Below, piece by piece: positions 1 to 13,315 of a stretch of DNA of 64,000 nt. Below the pieces are notes generated by a model, which saw nothing but the letters and a program-made list of their open reading frames with translations, made no database searches and was not told the DNA's origin. Numbering within the stretch: position 1 is the first letter of the stretch; every line of letters begins with the position of its first letter. The stretch comes from Streptomyces sp. NBC_00237 (GTDB lineage: Bacteria; Actinomycetota; Actinomycetes; Streptomycetales; Streptomycetaceae), in the NCBI RefSeq assembly GCF_026342435.1, contig NZ_JAPEMT010000001.1, forward strand, positions 310,001 to 374,000. The letters are read 5' to 3'. Both the position numbers and the translations under genes were made by a program.

Positions 1-2553
1 GGCACGGTCCTGGTGCCCGGCGCCGCCCTGATCGACCTGGCCCTGTACGCGGGCCGCCTCACCGGCCGCCCCACCGTCGAGGAACTGACCCTCCAGGCCC
101 CGCTGGTGCTGCCCGCCGACACAGCGGTACGCCTCCAGGTCGCCGCCCGCCCCGACGGCACCGTCGAGATCCACTCACGCGCCGAGAACGCCCCGGCCGA
201 CGAGGGCTGGACCCGGCACGCCACCGGCACCCTCACCGACGCCGCACCCGTCCCCCCGGCCGCCCCCGGCACCTGGCCCCCGCCCGGTGCCACCGCGCTC
301 GACGTCACCGGCCTCTACCCGCGCATGCACGCCGAGGGCTACGACTACGGCCCCGTCTTCCGAGGCGTACGAGCCGCCTGGCGGGACGGCGACACGCTGC
401 TCGCCGAGCTCGAACTGCCCGCCGAGGCACGGCAGGACGCCGCCGGGCACTCCCTGCACCCGGCGCTGCTCGACTCCGCCCTGCACACCACGTCCCTGCT
501 GGACGGCGACCCGGGGACCGACGACCCGTCCCGGGGGATCGCGCTGCCCTTCGCCTGGACCGGGGTCTCCCTGCACGCCCAGGGCGGCATCGCGGCCCGG
601 GTCCGCGTCACCCCCGGCCCCGACGGCACCCGCATCGAACTCGCGGACACCGGGGGAAACCCCCTCGCCACCGTCGAGTCCTACGTCACCCGCCCCGTCT
701 CCGCCGACCGGCTCACCCGACAGCAGCGCCACCTCTACACCGTCACCGACGAGGCACTGCCCGAAGCCGCAGGACGCTCCGACCGCCGCACCTGGGCGGT
801 CCTCGGCGACGACGGCCTCGGCCTCGGCGCCCCGCTGCACGCCGGCCTGGACGCACTCGGCGCCACCGTGCCCGACGTGGTGATCCTGCCCGTCACCGCA
901 CCGCACACCGAGGGCGACCGGCTGCCCGGCGTCGTACGCGCCGTCCTGGACCGCACGCTGGAGACCCTCCAGGCATGGTCCGCCGGTGACCGCTACGCCG
1001 GATCGACGCTCCTGGTCCTCACCGGGGGCACCCTCGCCGACGCCGCCGTGCACGGGCTGGTGCGGGCCGCGCAGGCCGAGGACCCCGGCCGCATCGTCCT
1101 CGTCGGCCGGGACGCACCCGACGCACCCGTCCCCGACCGGTCCGCGATGGCCGCACTGCTCGACTCGGGGGAACCGGAGATCCGCTGGCGCGACGGCCGC
1201 GCGCACGCACCCCGTCTGGTCCGCGCCGAGGAGCCCGGCTCCGCCCCGCAGGACTGGGGCACCGTCCTCGTCACCGGCGGCACCGGCGGCCTCGGCGCTC
1301 TCGTGGCCCGCCACCTGGCCACCCGGCACGGCGTCACCCGCCTGGTCCTGACGAGCCGCCGAGGACCCGACGCGCCCGGCGCGGGCCGACTGCGCGCCGA
1401 CCTCCTGGAGCTGGGCGCCGAGGCCGAGATCGTCGCCTGCGACGTGGCCGACCGCGACGCGCTCGCCGCCCTGCTCACCGCACACCCCGTCGACAGCGTC
1501 GTGCACACCGCCGGTGTCCTCGACGACGGCCTCGTCACCTCCCTGACGCCGGCCCGGCTCGACACCGTCCTGCGGCCCAAGGCGGACGCGGCCTGGCACC
1601 TGCACGAACTCACCCTCGACCGGGGCCTCGCGCACTTCGTGCTGTTCTCCTCGGCCGCCGGCACCATCGACGCCTCCGGACAGGGCAACTACGCCGCGGC
1701 CAACGTCTTCCTCGACGCCCTGGCCGCCCACCGCGCCGCACTCGGCCTGCCCGCCACGTCCCTCGCCTGGGGCCTGTGGTCCGGCGGCGGCATGGGCGCC
1801 GCCCTCGACCCCGCCGAGGTCCAGCGCATCGAACGCTCCGGCATCGGAGCGCTCGACCCCGACGAGGGCCTCGGCCTCTTCGACGCCTCCGTGACGTCCG
1901 CCGGCCCCGCCCTGGTGCCCGTACGACTGGACACCGCGGCCCTGCGCCGGCGCGGCGACGACCTCCCGGCCGTACTGCGCACCCTGGCGGGCGTCACCGC
2001 CGCCCGGGCCACCGCCGACGACCGGACCAGGACCCTCGGCGGGCGGCTCGCCGAACTCCCCGCCGCCGACCACGAACACACCGTGCTCGAAGCGGTCCGC
2101 ACCGAGATCGCCGCCGTCCTCGGCCACGCCGGGCCCGCCGCCGTCGAACCCCGCCGCGCCTTCACCGAGCTGGGCTTCGACTCGCTCGCCGCGGTGGAAC
2201 TGCGCAACCGGCTCAACACGGTCAGCGGACTGCGCCTGCCGTCCACCCTGATCTTCGACTACGCCACCCCGGTGGTGCTCGCCGCGTACCTCCTCGAAAG
2301 GCTCCTCCCCAGCCCCGAGGGCGCGCCGGACACCCCGGCCGCCGCCGACCACGGCGACGACGAGGTGCGCGCCCTGATCTCCCGTATCCCCGTCGACCGC
2401 ATCCGTGGCGCCGGCCTGCTGGACAGCCTGCTGAAGCTGTCCGATCCGACGCAGGCACCGGCAGCCGAGGCAGCCGCCCCGGCCGTGGACGTCAAGTCCA
2501 TGTCCGTGGCCGACCTCGTGCGCGCCGCACTCGACCGCAGCAGCACCCAGTGA
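1..2553 (+). CDS. Modular type I polyketide synthase, C-terminal part (DH-KR-ACP), 5' end outside window
   Basis: Open from the first base, so this is the 3' part of a larger gene. The first residues (GTVLVPG) are the end of a DH HxxxGxxxxP motif whose His lies just upstream. The second DH half carries [10 protein letters not shown] with the catalytic Asp near nt 470. A KR follows, with GGTGGLG (about nt 1273), the B-type LDD motif in AGVLDDG, the SS pair and the catalytic Tyr in NYAAAN. The ACP has GFDSL with the phosphopantetheine Ser at nt 2182. The tail ([18 protein letters not shown], then ADLVRAALD) is a typical C-terminal docking region, so the chain is handed to another PKS protein, most simply the next gene. 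There is no ER, so the module should leave an enoyl (trans) unit. The upstream KS and AT are not visible, so the extender unit is unknown. Confidence 0.96.
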   Translation, partial: GTVLVPGAALIDLALYAGRLTGRPTVEELTLQAPLVLPADTAVRLQVAARPDGTVEIHSRAENAPADEGWTRHATGTLTDAAPVPPAAPGTWPPPGATALDVTGLYPRMHAEGYDYGPVFRGVRAAWRDGDTLLAELELPAEARQDAAGHSLHPALLDSALHTTSLLDGDPGTDDPSRGIALPFAWTGVSLHAQGGIAARVRVTPGPDGTRIELADTGGNPLATVESYVTRPVSADRLTRQQRHLYTVTDEALPEAAGRSDRRTWAVLGDDGLGLGAPLHAGLDALGATVPDVVILPVTAPHTEGDRLPGVVRAVLDRTLETLQAWSAGDRYAGSTLLVLTGGTLADAAVHGLVRAAQAEDPGRIVLVGRDAPDAPVPDRSAMAALLDSGEPEIRWRDGRAHAPRLVRAEEPGSAPQDWGTVLVTGGTGGLGALVARHLATRHGVTRLVLTSRRGPDAPGAGRLRADLLELGAEAEIVACDVADRDALAALLTAHPVDSVVHTAGVLDDGLVTSLTPARLDTVLRPKADAAWHLHELTLDRGLAHFVLFSSAAGTIDASGQGNYAAANVFLDALAAHRAALGLPATSLAWGLWSGGGMGAALDPAEVQRIERSGIGALDPDEGLGLFDASVTSAGPALVPVRLDTAALRRRGDDLPAVLRTLAGVTAARATADDRTRTLGGRLAELPAADHEHTVLEAVRTEIAAVLGHAGPAAVEPRRAFTELGFDSLAAVELRNRLNTVSGLRLPSTLIFDYATPVVLAAYLLERLLPSPEGAPDTPAAADHGDDEVRALISRIPVDRIRGAGLLDSLLKLSDPTQAPAAEAAAPAVDVKSMSVADLVRAALDRSSTQ

Positions 2554-2663
2554 CCCAGCCCCCCTCCCCGGCGACACGCCACGCCGGGCACCGGGCGACC
2601 CGTTCAGGCACATCCCCCATCGCGTCACCAGCGCCGCCGAGCCAGCAGGGAGCGACACCGACC

Positions 2664-5600
2664 GTGGACACATCCGTCGAGCAGATCGTCGAGGCGCTGC
2701 GCGAGTCATTGCTCGAGAACGAGCGGCTGCGCCAGCAGAACGCCCAGATCACCGAGGCGGCCCAGGAACCCGTCGCGATCGTCGCGATGAGCTGCCGCTA
2801 CCCCGGCGGCGTCAACACGCCCGAGCAGCTGTGGAAGCTCGTCGACTCCGGCACCGACGCCGTGGGCGACTTCCCCGCCGACCGGGGCTGGGACGTCGAG
2901 AACATCTACGACCCCGACCCCGACGCCCCCGGCAGGACCCACGTCCGCGAGGGCGGATTCCTCCACGACGCGCCGCAGTTCGACCCCGGGTTCTTCGGGA
3001 TCAGCCCGCGCGAGGCCATCGCCATGGACCCGCAGCAGCGGCTGCTCCTGGAGACCTCCTGGGAGGCGTTCGAACGCGCGGGCATCGACCCGCACACCCT
3101 GCGCGGCAGCCGCACCGGCATCTACGCGGGCGTGATGTACCACGACTACGGCAGCTGGCTCAGCGAAGTGCCGGAGGGCGTCGAGGGCTACCTCGGCAAC
3201 GGCAACCTGGGCAGCGTCGCCTCCGGACGCGTCTCCTACACCCTCGGCCTGGAAGGGCCCGCGGTCACCGTCGACACCGCCTGTTCGTCGTCGCTGGTCG
3301 CCCTCCACCTCGCCGTGCAGGCGCTGCGCACCGGCGAATGCACCCTCGCCCTCGCGGGCGGCGTGACGGTGATGTCCACCCCGGACACCTTCATCGACTT
3401 CTCCCGCCAGCGGGGCCTCGCGCTCGACGGCCGCTGCAAGTCCTTCGCCGAGGGCGCGGACGGCACCGGCTGGGGCGAGGGCGTCGGCCTGCTGCTCCTC
3501 GAACGGCTCAGCGACGCCCGCCGCAACGGCCGCCGCGTTCTCGGCGTCGTCCGGGGTACGGCCGTCAACCAGGACGGTGCCTCCAACGGGCTGACCGCCC
3601 CCAACGGGCCGTCCCAGCAGCGCGTCATCCGTGCCGCCCTCGCCGACGCCCGCCTGGAACCCCGCCAGGTGCACGCCGTCGAGGCGCACGGCACCGGCAC
3701 CCCGCTCGGCGACCCCATCGAGGCCCAGGCCCTGCTCGCCACCTACGGCCAGGACCGCGACGAGCCGCTCTGGCTCGGCTCCGTGAAGTCCAACATCGGG
3801 CACACCCAGGCCGCCGCAGGAGTCGCCGGCGTCATCAAGATGGTCATGGCCGCGCGGCACGGCCGCCTGCCCAAGACCCTGCACGCGGATCGGGCCACCT
3901 CCCAGGTCGACTGGGAGGCCGGTGCCGTCGAGCTGCTCAGCGAGGCCCGTGACTGGCCCGCGACCGGCGAGCCCCGCCGCGCCGCCGTGTCCTCCTTCGG
4001 CATCAGCGGCACCAACGCCCACGTCATCGTCGAGGCCGCACCCGAACCGGAGCCCCGGGACGAGGAACCCGCCTGGACCGGCCCGCTCCCGCTGGTGCTG
4101 TCCGGGCAGAACGAACCCGGCCTCGCCGCCCAGGCCCGCGTCCTCCTCGACCACCTCACCCACCTCGCCGACGGCCCCGACGGCCCCGTGCCCGTCCCCG
4201 ACGTCGCCCACACGCTCGCCGTCGGACGCGCCGCACTCAACGAGCGGGCCGTCGTCACCGGTGCCGATCTGCCCGCCCTCACCACAGGGCTGAGCGCCCT
4301 CGCCGCAGGCGACAACGCGCCGAACCTGGTGCGCGGCCGTCCGGCGACGGAGTCCCGGATCGCCTTCGTCTTCCCCGGCCAGGGCTCCCAGTGGGCCGGC
4401 ATGGCCGCCGATCTGCTCGACACCTCACCGGTGTTCGCCGCCACCATGGCCGACTGCGCCGCAGCCCTCGCCCCCGTCACCGACTGGGACCTGATCGCGA
4501 CCGTACGGGCGCGAGAGGCGATCGAGCGGGTGGACGTCGTCCAGCCGGTCCTGTGGGCGGTCATGGTGTCCCTCGCCGAGGTGTGGCGCGCGCACGGTGT
4601 GCGGCCCGCCGCCGTCATCGGCCACTCCCAGGGCGAGATAGCCGCCGCCTGCGTGGCCGGCGCGCTCTCCCTGGCCGACGGCGCCCGGGTCGTCGCCCTG
4701 CGCAGCCAGGCGATCTCCCGGGAGCTCTCCGGCCGGGGCGGCATGATGTCCGTCGCCCTGCCCGAGGCCCGCGCACGGGAACTCCTCGCCTCCTACGACG
4801 GACGGGTCTCGGTGGCCGCGGTCAACGGCGCCTCCTCGGTCGTGCTGTCCGGCGACGCCGACGCCCTCGACGAACTCCGCGAGACCATCGTGGCCGGCGG
4901 CGACCGCGCCAAGCGGCTTCCGGTGGACTACGCCTCCCACTCCGCGCACGTCGAGTCCATCCGCGAACAGCTCCTCGCCGACCTCTCCGGCGTCAGGGGC
5001 CGTCCGGCCGAGGTGCCGTTCTACTCGACGGTGACGGGCGCCCGGCTCGACACCACCGCGATGGACGCCGCGTACTGGTTCACCAACCTGCGCCAGAGCG
5101 TCCTCTTCGAGCCGACCACCCGCACCCTGCTCGACGCCGGATACGGGGTGTTCGTGGAGTGCAGCCCCCACCCGGTGCTGCTCCACAGCATCGAGGAGAC
5201 CGCCCACGCGGCGGGAACCCCCATCACCGGACTCGGCTCCCTGCACCGCGACAACGGCGGCCCCGAGCGCGTCCTGGCCGCCCTCGGCGAGGCGTTCGTG
5301 TCCGGTGTGCCGGTCGACTGGTCGGCCGTCTTCGGCGAGCTGCGGGTCCGCCCCGCCGACCTGCCCACCTACGCCTTCCAGCGCGAGCGGTACTGGCTCG
5401 GCCGGTCCGCGTCCGCGGGCGACGTCACCGCAGCGGGCCTCCAGACCACCGGGCACCCCCTCCTGGGCGCCGCCGTCCCGGTCGCCGAGGGCGGCACCGT
5501 CTTCACCGGGCGCCTCTCCACCGCGACGGCCCCCTGGCTCGCCGACCACGCCGTGTCCGGCACCACCCTGCTGCCCGGCACCGCCCTCGTCGAGCTGGCA

Positions 5601-8600
5601 CTCGGCGCGGGACACGAACTCGACTGCGCCCACCTCGCCGATCTCACCCTCCAGGCACCGCTGGTGCTGCCCGGCCGGGGAGCCGTCCAGGTCCAGCTGC
5701 ACGTGGCCGCAGCCGACGACACCGGCCACCGCGCGCTGACCGTGCACTCACGGCCCGAGAGCTCCGAGAGCTCCGAGGCCACCGGCACCTCTTCCTGGAC
5801 CCGGCACGCCACCGGCCTCCTCGCCCCGCAGACCGCCGCACCCGACTTCGACCTGACGGCCTGGCCGCCCCCGGGCGCCGAACCGCTGCCCGTCGACGAC
5901 GCCTACGAGCAACTGGCCGCCCTCGGCTACGACTACGGGCCCGCGTTCCAGGGCCTGCACGCGGCCTGGCGGCGCGGCGACGAGACCTTCGCCGAGGTCG
6001 AACTGCCCGTGGAGGCCCAGTCGTTCGCCCTGCACCCGGCCCTGTTCGACGCAGCCCTGCACGCCGACGGGCTGCACGCCGACGGGCTGGGCGCCGACGG
6101 CCAGGAAGGCGCCCGGCTGCCCTTCGCGTGGACCGGCGTGTCGCTGTACGCGGCCGGGGCCACCGCCCTGCGCGTCCGCCTGCACGGCGGCGACACGCTC
6201 TCCCTCCAGCTGGCCGACCCGACGGGCGCCCCGGTCGCCGAGGTCGAGGCCCTGGTCTCCCGGCCCGTCGACCCGGCCGCCCTCACGTCGAGCGCCCGCA
6301 CCGACGACCTCTACCGCCTGGACTGGCCGGCACTGCCCGTGCCCGGGGCCACCGCACCCGCGTACGCGGTCCTGGACGACCAGGGCCTCGCCGCCCTCGA
6401 CACCCTGCCCGCGTGGGTCGTACTGCCCGTCGGACACGACGACCAGGACACCGACCCGAGGCGTGCGACCGAGCAGGCCCTGACCGCCGTACAGAACTGG
6501 CTGTCCGACGAACGAACCTCCCGGTCACGGCTGTTGGTCCTGACGCGGGGCGCGGTCGCCGTGGGCGACGAGGACGTCACCGACCTGGCGGGCGCCGCCG
6601 TGTGGGGCCTCGTGAGGGCCGCGCAGGGCGAGGAGCCCGGCCGGTTCGTACTGGTGGACTCCGCCGACGGCGACCCGGCCGCCGCGGTGACCGCCGCCGA
6701 GGCGAGCGACGAACCCCAACTCGCCCTGCGCGACGGATCCGTGCACACGCCCCGGCTCGCCCGCACCACCCCGCAGGGGCAGGCGCCGTCGTTCGACCCG
6801 GACGGCACCGTGCTGATCACCGGCGGCACCGGAGTGCTCGGCGCCCTGGTCGCCCGCCACCTGGTCACCGAGCACGGGGTGCGCCGCCTGGTCCTCGCCG
6901 GGCGCAGCGGCACCGCCACCGACGACTTCACCGGAGTCGACGCCGAGATCGTCGTGGCCCGCTGCGACGCGGGCGACCGCGAGCAACTGGCCGCCCTCGT
7001 CGCCGGGATACCGGCCGACCGTCCGCTGACCGCCGTCGTCCACCTCGCCGGCGTACTCGACGACGGACTCGTCACCGACCAGACGCCCGAGCGGCTGGAC
7101 GCCGTACTGCGTCCCAAGGCCGACGCGGCCCGGCATCTGCACGAGCTGACGCGCGACCTCGACCTCGCCGCGTTCGTCCTGTTCTCCTCCGCCGCCGGCA
7201 CGGTCGACGGCGCGGGACAGTCCGGCTACGCCGCAGCCAACGCCTACCTCGACGCGCTCGCCGCCCACCGCAGGCACCACGGGCTGCCCGCGCACTCCCT
7301 GGCCTGGGGCTTCTGGGAGCAGCGCACCGGGCTCACCGCCCACCTCACCGACGCCGACGTGGACCGCATGGCCCGCGCGGGCGTCCGCCCCCTGTCCACC
7401 GACGAGGGCCTGGGCCTGCTCGACGCGGCCCTCGCCTCCGCCGAGCCGCTGCTGATCCCCGTCGGCCTGGACCTGGCCGCGCTGCGCCGCGCCGGTGACG
7501 TCCCGGCCGTACTGCGCGGACTCGTCCCGGCGCGCGCCCGCCGCACCGCGGCCTCCCGCGCGGGCTCCGGGTCCTTCGCCGACCGGCTGGCCGCCCTCGG
7601 CCCCGCCGAACGCGAGGCGGCGCTCGTGGAGCTGGTCCGCACCCACGCCGCCGCGGTCCTGGGCCATGGCAACGACATGGCGCTCGACCAGCGGCGTTCC
7701 TTCCGCGAGCTGGGCTTCGACTCGCTCACCGCGGTCGAACTGCGCAACCGGCTCGGCAACGCGGTCGACCTGCGGCTGCCCGCCACGCTCGTCTTCGACT
7801 ACCCCGACGCGGGCGCGCTGGTGGGCTACCTGAGGACGGAACTCTTCGGCGCGGAAGCCGAGCCCGTCGGCGAAACCGCCCCGCAAGGCGGACCGAAGGA
7901 AGCGGACGAGCCGATCGCCATCGTCGCCATGGCCTGCCGTTACCCCGGAGGCGTCAGCACGCCCGAGGACCTCTGGCGGCTGCTGGCCGACGGCGGCGAC
8001 GGCATCGGCACCTTCCCCGCCGACCGGGGCTGGCCCCTGGAGGGCCTCTACGACCCGGAGCCCGGCAAGGCCGGCCACTGCAGCACCCGAGGGGGCGGAT
8101 TCCTCTACGACGCCGCCGACTTCGACCCCGACTTCTTCGGCATCGGCCCCCGCGAGGCCCTGGCCATGGACCCGCAGCAGCGGCTGCTCCTGGAGACGGC
8201 CTGGGAGGCGCTGGAGCGCGGCGGCATCGACCCGCTCTCCGTACGCGGCAGCCGTACCGGCGTCTTCGCGGGCGTCATGTACCACGACTACGGCAGCCGC
8301 CTGAACCACGTCCCGGAGTCCGTGCGCGACTACCTCGGCAACGGCAGCCTCGGCAGCGTCGCCTCCGGCCGGGTCGCCTACGCCCTCGGTCTGGAGGGCC
8401 CGACCCTCACCGTCGACACGGCCTGCTCGTCGTCCCTGGTGGCCCTGCACCTGGCAGCGCAGGCGCTGCGGCAGGGCGAATGCGGCATGGCGCTCGCCGG
8501 TGGTGTGTCGGTGATGTCGACCGTCGACACGTTCGTCGACTTCAGCAGGCAGCGCAATCTCTCCGCCGACGGCCGGGCCAAGTCCTTCGCCGACGCGGCG

Positions 8601-11600
8601 GACGGCACGGCCCTGTCCGAGGGCGTCGGCATGCTCGTCCTGGAGCGGCTGTCGGACGCGCGGCGCAACGGGCACCCGGTGCTCGCGGTGGTGCGGGGTT
8701 CGGCGGTGAACCAGGACGGCGCGTCCAACGGTCTGACCGCGCCGAACGGCCCGTCCCAGCAGCGGGTCATCCGGCAGGCCCTGTCGGCGGCGCGGCTGTC
8801 GGCCACGGACGTGGACGTGGTCGAGGCGCACGGCACGGGCACGACGCTGGGCGACCCGATCGAGGCGCAGGCGCTGCTGGCCACGTACGGCCAGGACCGT
8901 GAACTGCCCCTGTGGCTGGGGTCGGTGAAGTCGAACCTGGGCCACACCCAGGCGGCCGCGGGTGTCGCGGGCGTCATCAAGATGGTGATGGCGCTGCGGC
9001 ACGGGGTCCTGCCGAGGACGCTGCACGTCGACGAGCCGTCGACGAAGGTCGACTGGGACGCGGGCAACGTACGCCTGCTGACCGAGGAGCAGCCCTGGGC
9101 GGCGGGCGACCGTCCGCGCCGGGCCGGTGTCTCCTCCTTCGGCATCAGCGGCACCAACGTGCACACCATCATCGAAGAGGCACCGCTCGCGGAAGCCGCC
9201 CCGGACCGGGAACCGGCGGCCGCCCCGCTGCTGCCCCTGGTGATCTCCGGCGCCACCGCCGAGGCGCTGGCGGGCCAGGCCGCACGGCTGCTCGCGGTCG
9301 CCGACCGGCCGCTGGGGGACCTCGCGCGTTCCCTCGCCACGGGCCGCGCCGCCCTCACCCACCGAGGCGCGGTCGTGGCCCGGGACCGGGACGAACTCGT
9401 CGCAGGACTCACCGCGCTGACCGACGGCACCGCCGCCGACACCGTGGTCCGCGGCCGTCCCGCCGGAGGCAAGGCCGCCTTCCTCTTCACCGGGCAGGGC
9501 GCCCAGCGCACCGACATGGGCTGCGGCCTCCACGCCGCCCACCCCGTGTTCCGCGACGCGCTCGACACGGTCTGCCGGGCGCTGGACGCCCATCTCGACC
9601 GCCCCCTCAAGGAGGTGATGTGGGCCGGGCCCGGCACCGAGGACGCCGACCTCCTCGACCACACCCTGTACACGCAGAGCGCGCTGTTCGCCGTGGAGAC
9701 GGCCCTGTTCCGGCTGCTGGAGTCCCAGGGGGTCCGCCCGGACTGGCTGGCCGGCCACTCGATCGGTGAACTCACCGCCGCGTACGTCGCCGGGGTATGG
9801 GACCTGGACGACGCCGCCCGGCTGGTCACCGCGCGCGGCAGGCTCATGCAGGCGCTGCCCGCAGGCGGCGCGATGCTCGCCGTCGACGCCACCGAGGAAG
9901 AGGTACGCCCCCACCTCGGCCCCGACGTGTCGATCGCCGCGGTCAACGGCCCCCGCGCCGTCGTGGTCTCCGGCACCGAGGCCGCGGTGAGTGCCGTGGC
10001 CGAGGTCTTCGCGGGACGCCGCACCAAGCGGCTGCGGGTCAGCCACGCCTTCCACTCCCCGCTGATGGACCCGATGCTCGCGGAGTTCGAGAAGGTGGCC
10101 CGTGAGCTGCGGTACGCGCCGCCCACGATCCCCGTCGTCTCCAACGTGACCGGAGAGCGCGCCACCGAGGACGAACTGTGCGCGCCCGAATACTGGGTCC
10201 GGCACGTCCGCGAGACCGTCCGCTTCGGCGACGGCGTCCGCACCCTGGAGGCCGACGGCGTCCGCACCTTCCTCGAACTCGGCCCCGACGCCGTCCTGTC
10301 GGCCATGGGCGCCCACGCCGTCACCGACCCCGAGGGTGCGGCGTTCGCCCCGGCGCTGCGCCGGGACCGGGACGAGGAGCAGACGTTCGCGACCCTGCTC
10401 GGCACCGCCCACGTCCGAGGACTGAACGTCGACTGGGAGCGGGTGTTCGCCCCGACCGGCGCGCGACGCACCGACCTGCCGACCTACGCCTTCCAGCGGC
10501 AACGCCTGTGGCTGGACGACGGGACGGGCGCGGCCACCGACGCGGGCGGCCTCGGCCAGGCACCGACCGGGCACCCGATGCTCGGCGCGGCCCTCGACCT
10601 CGCCGACGACGACCGGGTGACCCTCACCGGCCGCCTCTCCCTGACCACCCACCCGTGGCTCGCGGACCACGCCGTCGCGGACGTCGTTCTCGTCCCCGGC
10701 AGCGCCTTCGTCGAACTGGCGGTCCAGGCCGGCGACCGCGTCGACTGCGGACAGATCGAGGAACTCACCCTGGAACGCCCCCTGGTGCTGCCCGGGCACG
10801 GCGCCGTGCACCTCCAGGTGTCCGCCGCCGCCCCCGACGCCGACGGCCGCCGACAGCTGACCGTGCACGCCCGCCCGGAGGGCGCCGACGGCGACTGGAC
10901 CCGGCACGCCACCGGCGTCCTCGCCCCCGCCACCACCTTGGAACCGGCCGCGCTGGACGCCTGGCCGCCCACCGGAGCCGAACCGCTCGACGTCAGCGGC
11001 ACCTACGACCACCTCGCCGAACAGGGCTACCACTACGGCCCGTCGTTCCGCTGCCTGAGCGCCGCGTGGCGGCTCAGCGAGGAGGTCTGGGCCGAACTCG
11101 CTCTGCCCGACACCGAAGCGGCCGACGGCTTCGGCATCCACCCGGCGCTGCTCGACTCCACCCTCCACGCCATCGACCTGCTCGACGGCCAGGACCCCAG
11201 CGTGATGACCCTGCCCTTCTCCTGGGAGGGCGTCACCCTGTACGCGACCGGCGCCACGGCGGTACGACTGCGGCTCACCCCGCACGGCACCGACCACATG
11301 ACCCTGCGCCTCTACGACGGCACCGGGGCACCCGTGGCCGAGGTGACGGCCCTGCGGACCCGCCGGGTGACCGCCGAGCAGTTGGGCGCGGCCCGGCCCG
11401 CGCCCGGCGACCTGTTCCGCGTGCGCTGGACCCCCCTGCCGGTCACCGCCGACGGCTCCGCGCCCGCACCCCGCACCGTGACCGTGACCGCGAGCGACCC
11501 GGGAGCCGAACTGCCCGCCCTGGCCCGCGACACGGCCGCCCAGGCCCTCACCGCGCTGCGGCAGCACCTCTCAGACACACCAGACACGCCGGACACACCC

Positions 11601-13217
11601 GACGGCACGCCGCTCGTGGTCCTGACCCGCTCCGCCGTCGCCGTGCACGCCGACGGCTCCCCCGACCCCGCACAGGCCGTGATCTGGGGCCTGGTGCGCT
11701 CGGCCGCCGTCGAACACCCCGGCCGGTTCGTGCTCGCCGACACCGACGGCGACCCCGCGTCGGACGCCGCCCTGGCAGCCGCCGTGGCGACCGGCGCACC
11801 CGAACTCGCCCTGCGGGCAGGCACCGTGTACGTACCGGAACTGGCAAGGACCGACGACACCGAGCGGCACCCCGGGCTCGACCCGCAGGGCACGGTGCTC
11901 GTCACCGGCGGCACCGGCAGCCTCGGCCGGCTCCTGGCACGGCACCTGGTCGTCCGGCACGGCGCACGCCATGTGCTGCTGGCCGGGCGGACCGGGCGGC
12001 TCCCCGAGGACGACACCCTCGACGACCTGAGGGCCCTGGGCGCGACGGTGACCATCGCCGCCTGCGACGCCACCGACAGGGCCGCGCTCGAAAAACTGCT
12101 CGCGTCCGTACCTGCCGGGCACCCGCTGACCGCCGTGGTGCACGCGGCGGGCGTCCTGGACGACGGGCTGCTCACCGACCTCACCCTGCCGAGGCTGGAC
12201 GCGGTCATGCGGCCCAAGACGGACGCCGCCTGGAACCTCCACGAACTGACCCGCGGCCTCGGCCTGACCGCGTTCGTCCTGTTCTCCTCCGCGGCCGGCT
12301 CCCTGGGCGCGGCGGGCCAGGCCAACTACGCGGCAGGAAACGCCTTCCTGGACGCCCTCGCCGCGCGACGCCTGTCCGAAGGACTGCCCGCGCTGTCGCT
12401 CGGCTGGGGACTGTGGGACACCGGCGAGGGCATGGCGGCCGGACTCGGCGAGACCGAGCTGCGCCGCCTGGCGCGCGACGGCATCCTGCCGCTCCCCGCC
12501 GACCGGGCGCTCGACCTGTTCGACCGCGCGCTGACCACCGCCGACAGCTCACTGCTGCTGCCGATCCGGGTCCAGGTCACCGACGACGCCCCCGCCCTGA
12601 TACGCGGTCTCGCCCCGACGGCCGCGCGCCGTACGGCGAAGGCGGCGACGGCCACGGCGGTCACCACCGACGACCTGCCGCAGCGGCTGGCCCGGTCGAC
12701 CGGCGCCGACGCCCTCCAGCTGCTGGTGGACACGGTGTGCGGCTGTGTCGCCGAGGTCCTCGGGCACGACTCCTCCAGCGCCGTCGACCCCCAGCGTTCC
12801 CTCGGGGACCTGGGCGTCGACTCGCTGGCCGCCCTGGAACTGCGCAACCGGCTGAGTGCCGCCACAGGACTGCGGCTCTCCACCACCCTCACCTTCGACT
12901 ACCCGACGTCCGACGCCCTCGCCCGGCACCTCTTCGCGGAACTCGGCGGGGACACCACGTCCGCCGCCCCCGACATCGAGGCCGAGGTGATGCGCCTGGA
13001 GACGATGCTGGGCGAGGCGCTGGACTCGACCGCGCTGGACGGCGAACAGCGCGCCCGGGTGGCCGTCCGACTGCGCACCCTCAGCGCACGCTGGGACGCC
13101 ACCGACGGGTGGCGGGAGGAGGACACCGCACAGAGCGGCGGCGGCGAGAAGCTGGAGACGGCCACGGCCGCCGAGCTCTTCGGCATCCTCGACGACGAAC
13201 TCGGCACCTACAGCTGA
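2664..13217 (+). CDS. Two-module type I polyketide synthase (KS-AT-DH-KR-ACP x2)
   Basis: About 3517 residues. The GTG at 2664 is chosen because [19 protein letters not shown] is the usual N-terminal docking coiled coil; the longer reading frame upstream only shadows the previous gene. Module 1: KS (Cys207, His342, His380), AT (GHSQG Ser655; YASH at 756-759, methylmalonyl type), DH ([11 protein letters not shown]is962, Asp1129), KR with LDD (B type) and ACP Ser1687. Module 2: KS Cys1921, AT (GHSIG Ser2366; HAFH 2461-2464, malonyl type), DH (His2669, Asp2831), KR with LDD and ACP Ser3387. The second DH reads [10 protein letters not shown], with Asp where the family has Gly. The C-terminus is an Asp/Glu-rich docking helix region (from about 3410) with no thioesterase, so this is not the last enzyme of the line. 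The product is not identifiable from these modules. Confidence 0.96.
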   Translation: MDTSVEQIVEALRESLLENERLRQQNAQITEAAQEPVAIVAMSCRYPGGVNTPEQLWKLVDSGTDAVGDFPADRGWDVENIYDPDPDAPGRTHVREGGFLHDAPQFDPGFFGISPREAIAMDPQQRLLLETSWEAFERAGIDPHTLRGSRTGIYAGVMYHDYGSWLSEVPEGVEGYLGNGNLGSVASGRVSYTLGLEGPAVTVDTACSSSLVALHLAVQALRTGECTLALAGGVTVMSTPDTFIDFSRQRGLALDGRCKSFAEGADGTGWGEGVGLLLLERLSDARRNGRRVLGVVRGTAVNQDGASNGLTAPNGPSQQRVIRAALADARLEPRQVHAVEAHGTGTPLGDPIEAQALLATYGQDRDEPLWLGSVKSNIGHTQAAAGVAGVIKMVMAARHGRLPKTLHADRATSQVDWEAGAVELLSEARDWPATGEPRRAAVSSFGISGTNAHVIVEAAPEPEPRDEEPAWTGPLPLVLSGQNEPGLAAQARVLLDHLTHLADGPDGPVPVPDVAHTLAVGRAALNERAVVTGADLPALTTGLSALAAGDNAPNLVRGRPATESRIAFVFPGQGSQWAGMAADLLDTSPVFAATMADCAAALAPVTDWDLIATVRAREAIERVDVVQPVLWAVMVSLAEVWRAHGVRPAAVIGHSQGEIAAACVAGALSLADGARVVALRSQAISRELSGRGGMMSVALPEARARELLASYDGRVSVAAVNGASSVVLSGDADALDELRETIVAGGDRAKRLPVDYASHSAHVESIREQLLADLSGVRGRPAEVPFYSTVTGARLDTTAMDAAYWFTNLRQSVLFEPTTRTLLDAGYGVFVECSPHPVLLHSIEETAHAAGTPITGLGSLHRDNGGPERVLAALGEAFVSGVPVDWSAVFGELRVRPADLPTYAFQRERYWLGRSASAGDVTAAGLQTTGHPLLGAAVPVAEGGTVFTGRLSTATAPWLADHAVSGTTLLPGTALVELALGAGHELDCAHLADLTLQAPLVLPGRGAVQVQLHVAAADDTGHRALTVHSRPESSESSEATGTSSWTRHATGLLAPQTAAPDFDLTAWPPPGAEPLPVDDAYEQLAALGYDYGPAFQGLHAAWRRGDETFAEVELPVEAQSFALHPALFDAALHADGLHADGLGADGQEGARLPFAWTGVSLYAAGATALRVRLHGGDTLSLQLADPTGAPVAEVEALVSRPVDPAALTSSARTDDLYRLDWPALPVPGATAPAYAVLDDQGLAALDTLPAWVVLPVGHDDQDTDPRRATEQALTAVQNWLSDERTSRSRLLVLTRGAVAVGDEDVTDLAGAAVWGLVRAAQGEEPGRFVLVDSADGDPAAAVTAAEASDEPQLALRDGSVHTPRLARTTPQGQAPSFDPDGTVLITGGTGVLGALVARHLVTEHGVRRLVLAGRSGTATDDFTGVDAEIVVARCDAGDREQLAALVAGIPADRPLTAVVHLAGVLDDGLVTDQTPERLDAVLRPKADAARHLHELTRDLDLAAFVLFSSAAGTVDGAGQSGYAAANAYLDALAAHRRHHGLPAHSLAWGFWEQRTGLTAHLTDADVDRMARAGVRPLSTDEGLGLLDAALASAEPLLIPVGLDLAALRRAGDVPAVLRGLVPARARRTAASRAGSGSFADRLAALGPAEREAALVELVRTHAAAVLGHGNDMALDQRRSFRELGFDSLTAVELRNRLGNAVDLRLPATLVFDYPDAGALVGYLRTELFGAEAEPVGETAPQGGPKEADEPIAIVAMACRYPGGVSTPEDLWRLLADGGDGIGTFPADRGWPLEGLYDPEPGKAGHCSTRGGGFLYDAADFDPDFFGIGPREALAMDPQQRLLLETAWEALERGGIDPLSVRGSRTGVFAGVMYHDYGSRLNHVPESVRDYLGNGSLGSVASGRVAYALGLEGPTLTVDTACSSSLVALHLAAQALRQGECGMALAGGVSVMSTVDTFVDFSRQRNLSADGRAKSFADAADGTALSEGVGMLVLERLSDARRNGHPVLAVVRGSAVNQDGASNGLTAPNGPSQQRVIRQALSAARLSATDVDVVEAHGTGTTLGDPIEAQALLATYGQDRELPLWLGSVKSNLGHTQAAAGVAGVIKMVMALRHGVLPRTLHVDEPSTKVDWDAGNVRLLTEEQPWAAGDRPRRAGVSSFGISGTNVHTIIEEAPLAEAAPDREPAAAPLLPLVISGATAEALAGQAARLLAVADRPLGDLARSLATGRAALTHRGAVVARDRDELVAGLTALTDGTAADTVVRGRPAGGKAAFLFTGQGAQRTDMGCGLHAAHPVFRDALDTVCRALDAHLDRPLKEVMWAGPGTEDADLLDHTLYTQSALFAVETALFRLLESQGVRPDWLAGHSIGELTAAYVAGVWDLDDAARLVTARGRLMQALPAGGAMLAVDATEEEVRPHLGPDVSIAAVNGPRAVVVSGTEAAVSAVAEVFAGRRTKRLRVSHAFHSPLMDPMLAEFEKVARELRYAPPTIPVVSNVTGERATEDELCAPEYWVRHVRETVRFGDGVRTLEADGVRTFLELGPDAVLSAMGAHAVTDPEGAAFAPALRRDRDEEQTFATLLGTAHVRGLNVDWERVFAPTGARRTDLPTYAFQRQRLWLDDGTGAATDAGGLGQAPTGHPMLGAALDLADDDRVTLTGRLSLTTHPWLADHAVADVVLVPGSAFVELAVQAGDRVDCGQIEELTLERPLVLPGHGAVHLQVSAAAPDADGRRQLTVHARPEGADGDWTRHATGVLAPATTLEPAALDAWPPTGAEPLDVSGTYDHLAEQGYHYGPSFRCLSAAWRLSEEVWAELALPDTEAADGFGIHPALLDSTLHAIDLLDGQDPSVMTLPFSWEGVTLYATGATAVRLRLTPHGTDHMTLRLYDGTGAPVAEVTALRTRRVTAEQLGAARPAPGDLFRVRWTPLPVTADGSAPAPRTVTVTASDPGAELPALARDTAAQALTALRQHLSDTPDTPDTPDGTPLVVLTRSAVAVHADGSPDPAQAVIWGLVRSAAVEHPGRFVLADTDGDPASDAALAAAVATGAPELALRAGTVYVPELARTDDTERHPGLDPQGTVLVTGGTGSLGRLLARHLVVRHGARHVLLAGRTGRLPEDDTLDDLRALGATVTIAACDATDRAALEKLLASVPAGHPLTAVVHAAGVLDDGLLTDLTLPRLDAVMRPKTDAAWNLHELTRGLGLTAFVLFSSAAGSLGAAGQANYAAGNAFLDALAARRLSEGLPALSLGWGLWDTGEGMAAGLGETELRRLARDGILPLPADRALDLFDRALTTADSSLLLPIRVQVTDDAPALIRGLAPTAARRTAKAATATAVTTDDLPQRLARSTGADALQLLVDTVCGCVAEVLGHDSSSAVDPQRSLGDLGVDSLAALELRNRLSAATGLRLSTTLTFDYPTSDALARHLFAELGGDTTSAAPDIEAEVMRLETMLGEALDSTALDGEQRARVAVRLRTLSARWDATDGWREEDTAQSGGGEKLETATAAELFGILDDELGTYS

Positions 13218-13243
13218 TCACCCGCCCGGCCGGTCGGACCGGG

Positions 13244-13273
13244 GCCCGGAGCATCCCGCCGGATGCTCCGGGC
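13244..13273. terminator. Intrinsic terminator between convergent PKS and regulator genes
   Basis: Perfect 13-bp inverted repeat (GCCCGGAGCATCC) around a CGCC loop, 27 bp after the PKS stop and 43 bp before the stop of the convergent regulator. It can serve both directions. Confidence 0.7.
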
Positions 13274-13315
13274 AGGGGCGCCCTTCCCGCAGGGCCGCCG
13301 CAGCGACCGGACCGA

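Noticed and set aside
1776..2663. Upstream extension of the second PKS reading frame by almost 900 bp
   Set aside because: It lies entirely within the first PKS gene in another frame, is composed of Arg/Pro-rich low-complexity sequence, and the recognisable docking helix begins at GTG 2664.
6525..11567. Very long minus-strand open frame (about 1680 codons) opposite the PKS
   Set aside because: It is the antisense shadow of a high-GC coding strand; the sequence is Gly/Val/Arg/Gln-rich without any recognisable domain.
12960..13217. A thioesterase domain at the end of the second PKS
   Set aside because: The roughly 85 residues after the ACP domain form an acidic docking-type helix region with no GxSxG motif.
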